In this document: positions 23,851 through 35,817 of the stretch, piece by piece | How positions within the stretch are numbered: position 1 is the first letter of the stretch | Layout of the letters: each line of letters begins with the position of its first letter | Source: Anastrepha obliqua | Taxonomy: Eukaryota > Arthropoda > Insecta > Diptera > Tephritidae | Length of the DNA stretch: 64,000 bases | Direction of reading: 5' to 3' | Assembly: GCF_027943255.1 (NCBI RefSeq) | Contig: NC_072893.1 | Span: forward strand, 87,551,784-87,615,783 | Position numbers and translations under genes: made by a program | Notes under the pieces: generated by a model | Seen by the model: only the letters and a program-made list of their open reading frames with translations | Told to the model about the DNA's origin: nothing | The model's database searches: none

Positions 23851-25130
23851 AGGTTGTCAAAAAAGTCTTGCGGTATTTCCTCAAGCTTGTCTTTGCAAGC
23901 GCGTAGTTCTAGTTGTATTCGTCGCATCGGTTCACGCTAGAGCTTTTTGGAAAGCTCTTTTCACGTTCTAACACGTGTTTGATTAATTGTTGTTTGCTTT
24001 TAGTCGTTCTTGAGTTATAGCGTCGCAAACATGGAGCAAAATAAAGAGAAAATACGGCATATTTTACAGTACTACTACGATAAAGGCAAAAATGCATCTC
24101 ATGCTGCCAATAAAATTTGTGCAGTTTATGGACCCGATACAGTTTCCATTTCCACCGCACAACGATGGTTTCAACGTTTTCGTTCAGGTGCAGAGGTGAT
24201 CGAAGATGCGCCACGGTCCGGAAGGCTTGTCGTCAAAAATTGCGATAAAATCGCTGAATTGATCGAAAGAGACCGGCATAGTAGCAGCCGTAGCATCGGC
24301 CAAGAGCTGGGCATGAGTCATCAAACCGTTATAAACCATTTGAAGAAGCTTGGATTCAAAAAGAAGCTCGATGTATGGGTGCCACACGACTTGACGCAAA
24401 AAAACATTTTTGCCCGTATGGATGCATGCGAATCGCTTCTTAATCGCAACAAAATCGACCCGTTTTTAAAGCGGATGGTGACTGGCGATGAAAAGTGGGT
24501 CACTTACGATAACGTGAAGCGCAAACGGTCGTGGTCGAAAAGCGGTGAAACTGCCCAGACGGTGGCCAAGCCTGGATTGACGGCCAGGAAGGTTCTTCTG
24601 TGTGTTTGGTGGGATTGGCAGGGAATCATCCACTATGAGCTGCTCCCCTATGGCCAAACGCTCAATTCCGACCTGTACTGCCAACAACTGGACCGCTTGA
24701 ATGCAGCACTCATGCAGAAGAGGCCATCTTTGATCAACAGAGGCCGAATTGTTTTCCATCAGGACAACGCCAGGCCACAAACATCTTTGGTGACGCGCCA
24801 GAAGCTCCGGGAGCTCGGATGGGAGATTCTTTTGCATCCACCGTATAGTCCGGATCTCGCACCAAGTGATTACCACCTATTTCTGTCCATGGCGAACGAG
24901 CTTGGTAGTCGGAAGTTGTCCTCAAGAGAGTCCTGTGAAAATTGGCTCTCCGAGTTTTTTGACAATAGGGAAGCGAGCTTCTATAAGAGGGGCATTATGA
25001 AGTTGGCATCTTGTTGGGAACTCGTCATCGAACAAAACGGCGCATATTTGACTTAAATCGCATTATTATAACCAATTTTGTGAACAATTGAAAATTCAAT
25101 AAAAATACCGCAAGACTTTTTTGACAACCT
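23851..25130 (+). mobile_element. Complete mariner element, 1280 bp
   Basis: Perfect 28-bp inverted repeats starting AGGTTGTCAAAAAAGTCTTG, with TA on both sides (23849-23850, 25131-25132). It encloses one unbroken transposase. Size and layout are those of an autonomous mariner. The ITR type is of the mellifera/capitata kind as I recall it. Confidence 0.95.
24031..25056 (+). CDS. Intact mariner transposase, DD34D
   Basis: 341 residues from ATG at 24031 (an open TTG-led extension upstream is in the 5' UTR). Residues 1-110 hold the two helix-turn-helix domains (KIRHILQYYYDKGKNASHAA, ISTAQRWFQRFRSG, SSSRSIGQELGMSHQTVINH). The linker motif is WVPHDL (canonical form WVPHEL). Catalytic aspartates lie in TGDEKW, FHQDNARP and YSPDLAPSDYHLF, with exactly 34 residues between the second and third. 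The length is normal (about 345 in the family). There are no stops or frameshifts. The enzyme would cut and paste at TA. Whether it is active cannot be told from sequence. QTS replaces the usual (A/H)T just after NARP. Confidence 0.94.
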   Translation: MEQNKEKIRHILQYYYDKGKNASHAANKICAVYGPDTVSISTAQRWFQRFRSGAEVIEDAPRSGRLVVKNCDKIAELIERDRHSSSRSIGQELGMSHQTVINHLKKLGFKKKLDVWVPHDLTQKNIFARMDACESLLNRNKIDPFLKRMVTGDEKWVTYDNVKRKRSWSKSGETAQTVAKPGLTARKVLLCVWWDWQGIIHYELLPYGQTLNSDLYCQQLDRLNAALMQKRPSLINRGRIVFHQDNARPQTSLVTRQKLRELGWEILLHPPYSPDLAPSDYHLFLSMANELGSRKLSSRESCENWLSEFFDNREASFYKRGIMKLASCWELVIEQNGAYLT

Positions 25131-25132
25131 TA

Positions 25133-26500
25133 TATAATATTAGATATGTAGTTCTGTGAAAAATTTGTTTCACTGCTGGACAAATACGAGTACATACGTA
25201 CATGTCCATGTTCTTCGTTTCTTGTACATAATTAATGTAAATATATATCTTCATGCATATGCACATATATAATGTGATACACATATCTATACAAGCAAAC
25301 ATGTGTTTATGAAAACATACGCATTTTATGGCCAACACTTGCGTTTTCAAATACACTCAAATAGATACTCTTCTTAAGCCATAAAGTCATGTTAAATTCA
25401 ATGTTCAAGTGTTTAATTAACTTCGTGGCAGTGGAGTGTGCCATTGCCAACGACCTATTTTTTGCCTTTTTAGCTGTTCACATGTTCATAAAAAACTAAC
25501 CGATTCCAGATGGACATTTCTGACATTTTTCGTACCCATATAAGGAAATGCACACAAATACATTAATAAATACATGGGCGCAAAAGCAATGCTGAATGTA
25601 AATCCAGGAATGTTTGTGAAAACCACCTTTTTACTATCACTTAGTGTGGCATTTAATTAAAAGTGGTTATAATGCAGTAGAGCAGTGGTAATGTTGGGGT
25701 GTTGCCAGTTAATGAATGGAATAAAGTGCTAATAAGGGTTTAGTTATTTTGAGCTAATTTTTGGGCTACTGTAGGATTTAAAATATGGATAAGGACTAAC
25801 GAGTGTAATAACTGGAATAAGAAGTGGCTCATACTATTTATTTTCGTGAAAGTCCTAATATTAATAGCAGTTGCAATAGTTACCAGAAGGTCTGCGCAAT
25901 AAACGTCTAATTCTTTTTTTACACGAATTTTATTTAACACGAGTTAAATAGAAAAAAATTTTTTTACAAAAATTGTTTTGTTTTAACGCGATATTCAATA
26001 TTTTATACATTTTTCCTGAATCTCATAAAGCAAGAGAGAGTGAGATTTTTCGACGCAGTCTCAGGAAAGGTCTCTGAGAGTCGGCAGATTTTGCTCTCGC
26101 CGTTTAATTCATTCATTTTACTGATAATTAATGACAAAAAAAGTGTAAGCACGAAATAAATTCTTAAGTGAACTCTAGAAAGAAATTTTTAGCGGTGTTT
26201 TCACCTAATTCTCTTTTTACACGAATCTTTCGGGAACGTATCTATCATGTAAAAAGGGAATTAGGTGTATATGGGATAGTAATATTAATAATTAATTATT
26301 TTTTGCTAAACAAATTCTTTCAGGTAAACCAAGACCTTTTCATTAAACGTGATTTCTCCAGCACGCTTTGGCCATGTTTATTGAGTCATGATCTCTCAGC
26401 TCTTTTCCAATGTACTTAATAATGTTTACAAATTCGGCATAGAAAGATGTGCGCCACGAATAATACCAACACACTCTCAGTTTTTTCGTAACCAAACTGC
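25133..26500. other. Intergenic DNA, no gene seen
   Basis: TATG/TACA simple repeats at about 25190-25300. CTAATTC(T)nTACACGAAT occurs at about 25908-25928 and again at 26206-26225, where it forms the hairpin listed separately. Confidence 0.45.
26202..26267. repeat. 22-bp inverted repeat (hairpin)
   Basis: CACCTAATTCTCTTTTTACA at 26202 is answered by TGTAAAAAGGGAATTAGGTG ending at 26267, with a 22-base loop. Only two mismatches lie in the stem. Not next to any gene. Confidence 0.6.
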
Positions 26501-26504
26501 CGTC

Positions 26505-26600
26505 CCAACTCTCATGATGTAAACAAATCAGTTGATTCCTTCAAAATTGCTGAGAGCCAGTTAACGGTCTGATATTGGCCACACCTCTCTCCATGCTCGC
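26505..26600 (-). repeat. Dispersed repeat R1, inverted fragment
   Basis: On the minus strand it reads GGCCAATATCAGACCGTTAA and then GCAATTTTGAAGGAATCAAC, matching 22305-22365 and 35818-35880. Confidence 0.6.
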
Positions 26601-26796
26601 TATTCGCTTGAGTGTTTCTTCGGTTCTGGTACGCAGTAAGTCCACAAATTATTCACGAACAACGATTACATTCAACTTCGGGTGGAAACAGCGGTGCGCA
26701 CTTCTTACAAAATGAAGTTGGTGTCAGTAGCGAATAGTATAGATCAATGATAAACAACTATTTATGGTCGAAATTGGGAAAAGTTGAATTTGAGTT

Positions 26797-27119
26797 GAAG
26801 ACGACGGAGCTACTTTTCATACAGCGAGTGAAATAATCGAATTTTTGCGGGAAAAGTTTGACGATTCGATTATTTCAAGAAGTTGTGACATTGAAATGTC
26901 TTCAAGAAGTTGCGATTTCCCATTGGACTATGTGAATAAACCAAACTCCTCTTCATGCTTTCAATGTATGTAAATATGCAACGTGGTATTCATGACATAT
27001 GACTAAATTTAGTGGGAAAAGTGCTCGAAAATAGGGTTCATCAGACTCGTTTCTTGAACTGGTTGCGTGGGGGCCATTTGAATGATGTTATGCTCAACAC
27101 TAAATGGCACACACATTGA
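26797..27119 (+). mobile_element. Mariner 3' remnant (DD41D-like)
   Basis: Reads DDGATFHTASEIIEFLREKF, then ISRSCDIEM, SRSCDFPLDY and, after an indel region, RGGHLNDVMLNTKW. These are the second and third catalytic blocks and the C-terminus of the mariner type also at 1106. Terminal repeats not found. Confidence 0.7.
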
Positions 27120-28700
27120 ATAAAATGAATTGAATTTCTTCAGCAATTAGTGTGCGTGTTTTTTTTAAACCATATAATGTTTAATAAAAACCTCTTTCAT
27201 TTTACACCTATTGGTCCGCAAGTCGGTTTTATGAGACCAGTTTCCGATGCATTTTTGTGCGTAGAGCACGATTCTGGGGTATAAAGTCCCCATCTTGTCA
27301 TAGTTTTCAGAAAAGTGGGGATAAAAATCCATAAAGGCTTGTTTTTCTGTGCTTTTCCCTCTATCTTTCTCAAAATCCTGACGCTAGAGACTTCAAATTT
27401 AAGCTTCACTATGGCTCTAGAAGCATGAAGTGAAATCAGTATATTGCATGCGGCCTGAGCCGTCTCAACTTTTATTAAGTGACATCGTTTGAAACATTCA
27501 TTTGCGTGTTAACTAAAAGTTTTGCTAATTTGGAAGAATCAAGGATCAATTCTTATAGACCGAGCGCGATAAGGCAGATGGGCCAATCGTTCCTACGGCA
27601 GCTGAGTTTACGTTACAGTTTTTAGCATTCTCCACAAATTGAAGGGCAATGTTTTATGCTGCCTTCTAATCCAAAGCACCCTCTTCCTTTTTGTCCCCTA
27701 TTCGGTTCATCTCCCTCTGTTTTCCTCTGAATGGTATTACAATTAGCGAATTTGATTCTTTGTTCAAGTAGGCTCTTAAATGAGTAACCATTAACCCTAG
27801 CCCTAGCCCTAGCCCAACCTAACAAAAAGTACAACGCTAATGCGTTCCCACAACAGGCGGTTCTACGTTAACTGAACGATCCGTATTTATATCCAGCCAA
27901 GGACTGACACTCCAGCAGTATTCCCCGTACATGTATGGGGAATATTTATGCTGCTTCCAAAAAAAAAGAAAACATAGCGTATGCCATATTTTGAGTTCTG
28001 TTGTTATCCGTTTTAAATTAAGTGACAGAATTTTCTTGTCTATTAATAAAAAAACATTTAAGTCACAAAGTTTTACGCATTTGATGCTCCAATAAAAAAA
28101 AAACTTCGTTATAACGAAAACTCCATAATAACGGTTTTTAACCTTGTTCTCGCGCTTTCACAAGAATATGTGCCATAGATATAAAAAATAAATTAAGAGA
28201 TAAGTACTCCAAAAGTTCTAGATAAAATTTTTTTACCATTGACAGCTTCTAATACTTCAAAATTCTTAATAAATTCAAGCTATACAGAGTTTATTTAGTA
28301 AAAGGCTACATGGCGAAAGTTTTGCTCACAAATTTCTACATTAGGGATGTCAATGCCGAGATGCTGGGAGACAAAAAGCCCTCTTTTATAGAAAACTGAG
28401 CAATACTGACTTACTTACTTACTTCCTACGAGATTAAAAAATAGATAAATGAACCTCTTTTAATCACATAACTGTGGAAGACATGATTTTTTGAGGTTTT
28501 TTGCAACGAACTTGTTTCGGCATACTTGAAGTTAGTTTGGCAGATACGTATACGCTAATATTTTATTAAATGCATATAAATTTAATGATTTTTTTATGAA
28601 TGATAAGTTCACAATGAAGTCATTTTTACTTTGAATAAAAAAGTATATTTAAAACCCATTTATTTTTTATTTGTTATACGGTAGGAAAGCTTTTACGAGA
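27120..28700. other. Intergenic DNA, no gene seen
   Basis: Contains CCCTAG repeats at about 27795-27813 (only three units, not telomeric) and dispersed repeat R2 at 27845-27950. Confidence 0.4.
27845..27950 (+). repeat. Dispersed repeat R2, copy 1
   Basis: Shares TTCCCACAACAGGCGGTTCT, ATATCCAGCCAAGGACTG and CCCCGTACATGTATGGGG with 51236-51345. The block ATTTATATCCAGCC resembles a degenerate pol III B box, so a SINE-like origin is possible but unproven. Confidence 0.55.
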
Positions 28701-28701
28701 T

Positions 28702-28772
28702 AAAACGACTAGCGCGCTTTGTTAAACTCGGTCAAAATCGCGTTAGGGACTATCGCGCCAATCCAGAAGAAA
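28702..28772 (+). mobile_element. RTE-like LINE, extreme 3' fragment
   Basis: About 70 bp matching the last coding codons and 3' end of the 53708-54564 copy (AGCGCGCTTTGTTAAACTCG, then ATCGCGCCAAT). Strongly 5'-truncated. Confidence 0.75.
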
Positions 28773-31395
28773 AGGTTTTTAGCTCTTTATTGAAACTATA
28801 TAGATGCAAGTATTAGAGTTAAGTTGTTGCAAAATAATGAATATCTAAATCCTGGTACTAATCACGGGATCCGGGAATTGTGATAACGAGATTCCTAAAA
28901 TCCTAGGAACGTAAAAGTCGTAGAAATTTACATTCCCGGCGTTTGGTGCCCCTTTTTCAAAAGTCTCCAAAATGCGCCTCTGTTTAAAAAATTATGAATG
29001 GATGTACAAGCTTTCAATTTGAATTATATTTTTAATATCAAAAACTAAGCCAATTCAAATTTTAATGCATATTCTTTATGTTCTATGAAATTTCGTTAGA
29101 TTGAGGTTATGATCATAGAATGATTCGAATTACCTATAAGTAGCATTCTAGATTGAATATTGTGGATCGTGCTTTTTCTTTTCTCGCTCTTGTTATGAAT
29201 TATTGCCCCGAATGTAATTTTAAGCACTAAATGATGCTGTTGTGGACAAAAAATGGCATTTCCTTCTTTTATATCCAAATCAACTGAAGTGACTGCTATC
29301 GAAGAATATAATATAAAATGTAAAAAAAAGTTCAAACAAATCGTTGTATGGAGTGAATTGGTAAATAAAAAAATTAAAAAAAAATTTAAAAGAAACACGA
29401 TGGCGTTTTATTTTCTTATGAATTTGTACATTTGAATATTTTCAGTTACAATCACTAACCCAAAATTATAGTCCATCCGCTTTGTGGTCTGCAGTCATTA
29501 ATTCCGATAAGCGAGCTTTCACTGTACATATATGAATAAAACTTAGCTGTAGCCATAACGCAATATTGGCCCACCCCCTTTATTCCGTCATAATGAACGA
29601 GGTTTTATTGTATTACAATTCGTGTATATTTTTGAAGAACCTTTCACTGATCATCACTTATCACCAGACGCTTTCATTTCATTTTCATGGATAATTAATT
29701 AAATGATTAAAATTGCACCAATTTTGCAAACCAAATTAAACCGTAATATTTACTATGGAAAAGTGTGAAATCAAACGAATTTAACGAAATCGAAAGCGAA
29801 AAAGAGGCAAAAATAAACCCAATAATTATTTCATTTGCACAATAATGAATGAGCGAATAGACTCATCTACTACGAGCATGTATGTATGTATGTACGTTAT
29901 ACTGGGCAACAAACAGTAGCTGCCATAAGTCATGCAACTCAGCATTCATTTCGTTTTGTTTTGCCGCTCGTCTCGTGAATCGCAAATGTGTAATGCAAAA
30001 TGATTTAGTAATTTGTTACTAATCAACAGGGAATGCATCTGCATGAATTTAACGAGCAGGCTGTAAAGGAAATATTTATATATATATGTATATGCACACA
30101 TGCACATATACCCATATAAGGAGAAGGCATAAATATTTGTATTTATTTATAGCGGATACCATATTTTTCTTGTTGGCCAAAACGGGCGTACTGTATGCTG
30201 GAAAAAGGTTGCATTTTTATTGCTTCTCATTTTTATTGCTTTCTTTTCGTTTCATTTGTTACAAAGTTTATATTTTGTAACATAGTAGTGGTTAGTGGTT
30301 GTTTTTGTTTTCTTTACTTTTTATTCTGCTTACTTGCATTATTACTTTTATGGCGTTGTTAGATGGATTGCCACTTTTATTGTTACTTATTTTGTTATTG
30401 TTGTTTTGTGCCACGTATGTATTTTCATGCTCATATTTTTTATTGCCGATTTTCGTAAATTTTTGCCCATATGCGGTAAAAATGTGCACCGGTCGCCGTA
30501 GAACCGATTTAACGTGTGTTCGATTAGGCTCGTATGCCTGCCGCCCCAGCTCAAATAGCATGCACTCGCGTGCACTTAGCAACTTCCTCGCATTGCACCG
30601 CAGTGTGCTGTTACTTAACTGAAATAACGCTCATACTCGTACTTACATCCATAAAAATATATGTGCATAGGCATATATGCAAGTATGTATGCATGTAAAA
30701 GCGGCGAATGGACTCATCCATTGAATGCGATTTGAGTATGCGCCGCAAGGTTATTAATAAATTTCAAGTTTAAAATCAGCGTAGGAAATGCACGAGTGTT
30801 GCGTGTGAGTTGCGTGCGTGTTGGCGGCATTGTCGTTTTTGTTGTTAGCATAGCCGTCTACGTCGTCGTCACCGTCACTACTGCCGTTGTACCCACCCAG
30901 GCGACGCGTCGCTTCACTCATCATGAAGGTGAGAGTGAATAAATACTTTACGTGTGGATATATGGACATGTGAATGTGTGTAGTATGTGTTATGTGTGTA
31001 TGTGTGTGTGTGTGGGGGTGCGGATAGTTGAATGCAATGCATAAAAATATAGAAATATTTTGTAGAATTTAAAGGAGAGAAAGGAGAAAATAAAGTGCAA
31101 CTATAAAAGTATACCCACACACACATATCTCTATATACGTATTTCTATATGCATATGTATGGATGCGTGCATTTAAAAATAACATCAATCCCCCTCTTAA
31201 TACTGAAAGAAATACTTTATAGAGTGACAATGCAGCTGTAGCCTTGCATTATAATAAATTGAAGAAACTGACACAAAAGCATTTCGAAATAACCTAAAAA
31301 TACAAAAACTCTTAAAAATAAGTTGAGCCAAGCTCTTACTTCAATCTATAAAGTAGATTTACTACGCGAATATATATTAAATACTTGTTTTAGAC
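28773..31395. other. Intergenic DNA, no supported gene
   Basis: AT-rich with TATG repeats near 29878-29890, 30080-30110 and 30680-30700. There is a TG-rich run at about 30960-31020. More GC-rich patches at 30480-30620 and 30790-30920 could be exons or promoters, but nothing in them is recognisable. Confidence 0.4.
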
Positions 31396-31930
31396 ATGCA
31401 CCCCAATAACGCAATTAGGACTTTTAGGCAATTGAAGATTTAATTGAACTCAATTTTTTATATATTACAAGAACTCTCTTAATTAATTGAGCAATCCATA
31501 TTTAATTGCGCATAAATTGAGTCAGATTTCCCATATTTAAAGAGAAAAGTAAAATATATTTAATGAGAAACCAAAATGTCATTGAGACAAAAAAGGCAAA
31601 GCAAGTGGAACCCAAAATTGAAGTTGAGTTAATTAAAAATTATGAATTATTTTTAAAATCATTAATTTTTTTTAAAATTGTAGTACGAATAGTATCAAAA
31701 CCAAAAAGAAAGAGACTAAAACGGGAGGAGTATAAAATGGCGGCTTTCCTTGAATTGCAGCTCTCGCGATCGTACCTCTCTAGCTTTTCATTTAAAGCTA
31801 AATTGCCGCCATTTTTCTCTTTTCACAAACAAAATCAAAACATTTTCAGCTATTAAATGCTAATGGAATGTGGGTGAGCACCAAAGTTGATAACTCAATT
31901 AAAAATTCAATTACCTCAATTAAGGTGCAT
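31396..31930. mobile_element. Candidate MITE with imperfect inverted ends
   Basis: Left ATGCACCCCAATAACGCAAT versus inverted right ATGCACCTTAATTGAGGTAA, with further inverted AATTGAA/TTCAATT blocks inside. A central hairpin joins AAAATGGCGGC (about 31735) to GCCGCCATTTT (about 31814). Target duplication unclear. Confidence 0.4.
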
Positions 31931-31966
31931 GTTTAAACATATATAATGCTATACAAGTATTCCCAC

Positions 31967-32587
31967 GGCACCTAATACGCGCTCTAAGTAATTCGCTAAG
32001 TGATTCGCGAATTACACTATTTCCATGGCTCATGCGTAATTCACTTTAGCAGCTCTCCCTCTTGTTCTTGTTCTTTGCTTTTTGTTATTATTATTTATTG
32101 TGAATATCGGTGATGGAGAGAATAGAAATTTAAAGCTAAGATTTTACTTAATTTATTCTTTTCATTTTCCTGCCTCAGGTCGGCGGAAGCGTCCTAATAA
32201 AAATACGGGTCTAGAAGATAGATGAGTTGTGTGGCTACATATTATTAGAAATGATGGAAGAAATTAAAATATAGTTCGGTCTCCTCCATAATTCTTGAGT
32301 CGTTGAGCACATATCTATTTTTACTTCCATTATAAAAATTAATTTTTTTTTTATTATTATTCAATTTTTTTTAATTTTGCTTGGTTTATTCTTCGTTTTA
32401 GCTTGACAGCAGATTTCTATAAAATAGCGGTGCAAATTAGGGAAGACAATTATTTGTTCGTAGTTCGTTCGCAAGGTTAGTGAGACTGATTTACTAGCGA
32501 AGGGCGATTAGGAAGTGAATTACGAATGAGAGAGCAAATCACGCATGAGAAACCGAATTACGAATCGGAGAGAGAATTACGTGCCCT
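31967..32587. mobile_element. Candidate foldback/MITE with diverged ends
   Basis: Left GGCACCTAATACGCGCTC with repeated GTAATTC motifs. The right inverted arm is rich in GAATTACG and ends GAATTACGTGCC. Arms are similar but heavily diverged. Confidence 0.3.
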
Positions 32588-33362
32588 GTAAACAAAGCAT
32601 AACATTTGTTTTTTGTTTTTTTTTACGATTTGGATGTTTGTATGTGAAAGTGATCTCTTTTTATTGTTGTTTTTTTTTACATTCTGATTAAAATTTAGGC
32701 ATTCAAACCACGAAATACAAAAAAGAATTATTTTTGTACTACTGCTATCACCTTGGATCTGTCACTAGAATTAATTAAGCGTACAATTTGTATATTGTAG
32801 ATTTTGGCTTCTTGTTTCCGTTGTATTCTCCTAAAACTGGGAGCTAGCCATGATTCAATAATAAAAGGATTGCGCAGTAAGCAGCTTTCTCGTTCCCTCT
32901 TGACAAATGAGCTCCCTTAGCAAGACACTGGGTTGCTAGCTTTAGAAATGTTTAGCAAAAGTTGAGGAAAAGTAAAATTTGTAGAAAAAACATTTCATTT
33001 TCAAAATGGTCTGCTTACGAGCAACAACCCGCTAAAGAGTTTTTATCGGTATGTCCAGGACTATGGTAGTATGACATGGAATACATACCGCTTAAGTCAG
33101 GACATGATAGAGTAATTGAGGCAATCCGAGATCGATAAAAGGAGAATTTAAAAAGCTTTATTTCTTATGATGTGGCGATTTAGAAGGAATTCATGTTTTG
33201 AAAAGAGTATTTCCCAAAGAGTTACGAAAGGGAGAATAATGGGATAGTGCCGACGCAATCTATAACATTGCAGACCTCATTATAAGAAAGTTGATATTGA
33301 TGGAACTTGTTTGCAATGGATGGATGAAGTGTTCAGAGGAGGCTTAGCGAAGTACAGTACCA
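32588..33362. other. Intergenic DNA, nothing recognised
   Basis: AT-rich, poly-T tracts. No gene supported. Confidence 0.4.
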
Positions 33363-33530
33363 GCATGAAAAAGCTCCTCATAAAAACCATCTATCTTTCG
33401 GATTCAGCTTACTATAAAACTGTAGGTCCTTCCATTTGTGCAACAACATCAAGACGCATGCCACAAATAGAAGGAGGATCTCGGCCACACACCTAACAGC
33501 ATTGTACGCGCCAATTATTTATTTATTTTT
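33363..33530 (+). mobile_element. tRNA-derived SINE, 5'-truncated copy
   Basis: Begins in the body at CATGAAAAAGCTCCTCAT and runs through CCATTTGTG to GTACGCGCCAATT plus an ATTT tail. Confidence 0.78.
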
Positions 33531-34900
33531 AACGAAATAGTTTCATATTGGCGAAACTTTGCAACTTCGCGATCGGTTTTAAATTTAAAAATTAATTCAC
33601 AAAATAAAATCTTGGATTAAGTGAAATAATTTCTTGCTTTAATATTAGACTTGGTAATTTCCGCTAATAACTTCTATTTGTACCATTATTTACATTCAAA
33701 TATTAATTAAAATTTATGTTTTAAACCGTTCGTTGTTTGCTTCCATTTAAGTAAAAAAAATACTTTTTTGCTACCATTTTTACCAAAAAGGATTTAATTT
33801 ATTCCCCTTTATTCACCTTCTTAAATACAACCTTTTTTAAGGGAGTGTCAAAAATCGAATGTCACTAGTGAGCAAACCTTTAATAATTGAATCATGGGAA
33901 CTAACCAGTTTTACGCCGTGTTTGAAAGGGTTTTTGCTATGATGAATTATTTTACAGGTTGCACTCGAATTTTTAAATAAGGTTTTTCAAACTATTTAGT
34001 TGAGTTTTGCCCCTTTTTAAAATTCCAAAAAAATAGTTGTGATTTGGGGATAAATTCTGTTCAGATTTGAAGTGAAAACCCCTTTTAACGAAATACTCTG
34101 CTTACAGTAGCTAGCATAACTCACCATATATGTATACATATTTACAAGGCTTTTCGTGTTGAAGTTTGTTTATTTTTTTTTGTTTTGTTCTTTCTGTGAT
34201 TAAAACCATTTAAAGCAAACTTTTCGACTTTATACAAAATTTAGAAAAATTCGACAAATTTTCATGAATTTTTCGAAAATTTTCGGGTACGCAGTAATAT
34301 GGCTTATGAAATTTTAGTAAAAAAAAAAAAAAAAAAAAAATCGCTAGGATTTTTTGTCATTTATTTTCTGACAACTTATTGCACTTTAACCCATATAAAA
34401 AAGAATTTCTTGTGAATGAAAAAGCACAAGACCGTTTTCAAAAAATAAAAAAATGATAAGAATTAAAAGAACTTTTTATAGAAAAATGTTACTAGAGCCA
34501 CCACCAAAAAAACATTATTTTACCATAATTCGGCGCGATTTTTTAGCCGTTTAAAATCGAAACGTTCAAAATGTAGACGAAAACTTGTTGAATTTTACTG
34601 AATTTTGTATGAAGTTTAAAAACTCCACTTATACGATTTTGGTAAAAGAATACATTTGGTATTAAAATAAAAAAAAAAAAATAAATTTTAGCTCGAAAAA
34701 CATTTTAATTAATATATATATAAAATAATAATTCCCCAGTTATGTCCGCCACTTTTCGCGTCTTGTTTTTATCCTAAGCTTGCCTTGTGTGCGATTTTTA
34801 TTATAATCATGCAAGCAAAATAACAACTTAATGTTTTCTGTGAAAATTGGTAAAAAAGCATATAAAATAAAAAATAAAATAAAAGATTGAAGTACATTGG
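33531..34900. other. Intergenic DNA, nothing recognised
   Basis: Very AT-rich, with a poly(A) run of about 20 at 34320-34340. No gene supported. Confidence 0.45.
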
Positions 34901-34969
34901 GATAGCTGACAAGGTGGGGATCTCAAAAGAACATCTACAACGCGCATTGCATTAAAAGCTGGTTATAAA

Positions 34970-35468
34970 GAAGTTATCCATAAGGTGGGTACCGCTTTTA
35001 TCCTTAATGGATCAAAAAAGCAAATGAAAGAACGCATCGAAAAAATGCCTCAACTAAATGAATTGCTTCGTCACTCTTTGAATACTGCAGATTGTACACC
35101 TGTACTTACGTATTATCTATTTCCAAGCATGAAAAAATTAAGCTGAGGTAAGATATTTTCGGCGGCCGCCGTAGCCGAATGGGTTGATGCGTGACTAACA
35201 TTCGCAATTCACAGAGAGAACGTCGGTTCGAATCTCGGTGAAACACCAAAATTAAGAAAACCATTTTTCTAATAGCGGTCGCCCCTCGGCAGGCAATGGC
35301 AAACCTCCGAGTGTATTTCTGCCATGAAAAAGCTCCTCACAAAAATATCTGCCGTTCGGAGTCGGCTTAAAACTGTCGGTCCCTCCATTTGTGGAACAAC
35401 ATCAAGATGCACACCACAAATAGGAGGAGGAGCTCGACCAAACACCCAAAAAAGGTGTACGCGCCAAT

Positions 35469-35503
<35 letters not shown>

Positions 35504-35625
35504 AGATATTTTCGTGATATGGAGACTGAAACATTTATTGGAGAATTAAGGAAATAATATTTTTCGAAAAGTAATGAAAATTTTAAACACCATTGGAACG
35601 AGTATATCACGTAGAGAGCAGACTG
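34970..35625 (+). pseudogene. Possible mariner remnant split by a SINE
   Basis: The plus strand reads LNGSKKQMKERIEKM, then TYYLFPSMKKL and GKIF before the SINE. After the SINE it reads RDMETETFIGEL and KHHWNEY. The wording resembles the DYYLFPSMKK-type C-terminal region of mariners such as 62681-63199. Only weakly supported. Confidence 0.35.
35162..35501 (+). mobile_element. tRNA-derived SINE, full-length copy
   Basis: The head has A-box-like TAGCCGAATGGG and B-box GGTTCGAATCTC, pol III promoter elements from a tRNA ancestor. A body of about 200 bp follows (GGCAATGGCAAACCTCC, CCATTTGTGGAACAACATC), then GTACGCGCCAATT and a (TA)n tail. Flanked by a 13-bp duplication TAAGATATTTTCG (35149-35161, 35502-35514). 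The conserved pol III boxes suggest it could be transcribed. Confidence 0.92.
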
Positions 35626-35817
35626 CGTTCAAAAGTAAAATACAGTTTTCCTAAAAAACATTGTTTTCCCTTATGAGGTTAGACCTTTGTCAGCCTGCCT
35701 TCGTAACTTATTTACTGAATACCCTTAAAAATCTCACTGTTGCGAAGTGTCGAAGTTATCGAAAAATGCTACATAGTTATTAGATGAAATATTGAGTGTA
35801 GAAAATCTGTATGTGAC

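Noticed and set aside
24010..24030. N-terminal extension MSYSVAN on the mariner transposase
   Set aside because: It depends on a TTG start. The ATG at 24031 fits the known N-terminus of the family.
27790..27815. Telomere-like CCCTAG repeats
   Set aside because: Only three units, and flies of this group do not use such telomeres. Likely chance.
29096..29435. Hydrophobic minus-strand frame of 100 codons and its plus-strand counterpart
   Set aside because: AT-rich low-complexity translation without motifs.
35164..35260. A tRNA gene (A box and B box present)
   Set aside because: The same sequence recurs at 39.9 and 55.4 kb with a long non-tRNA body and target duplications, so it is the head of a SINE.
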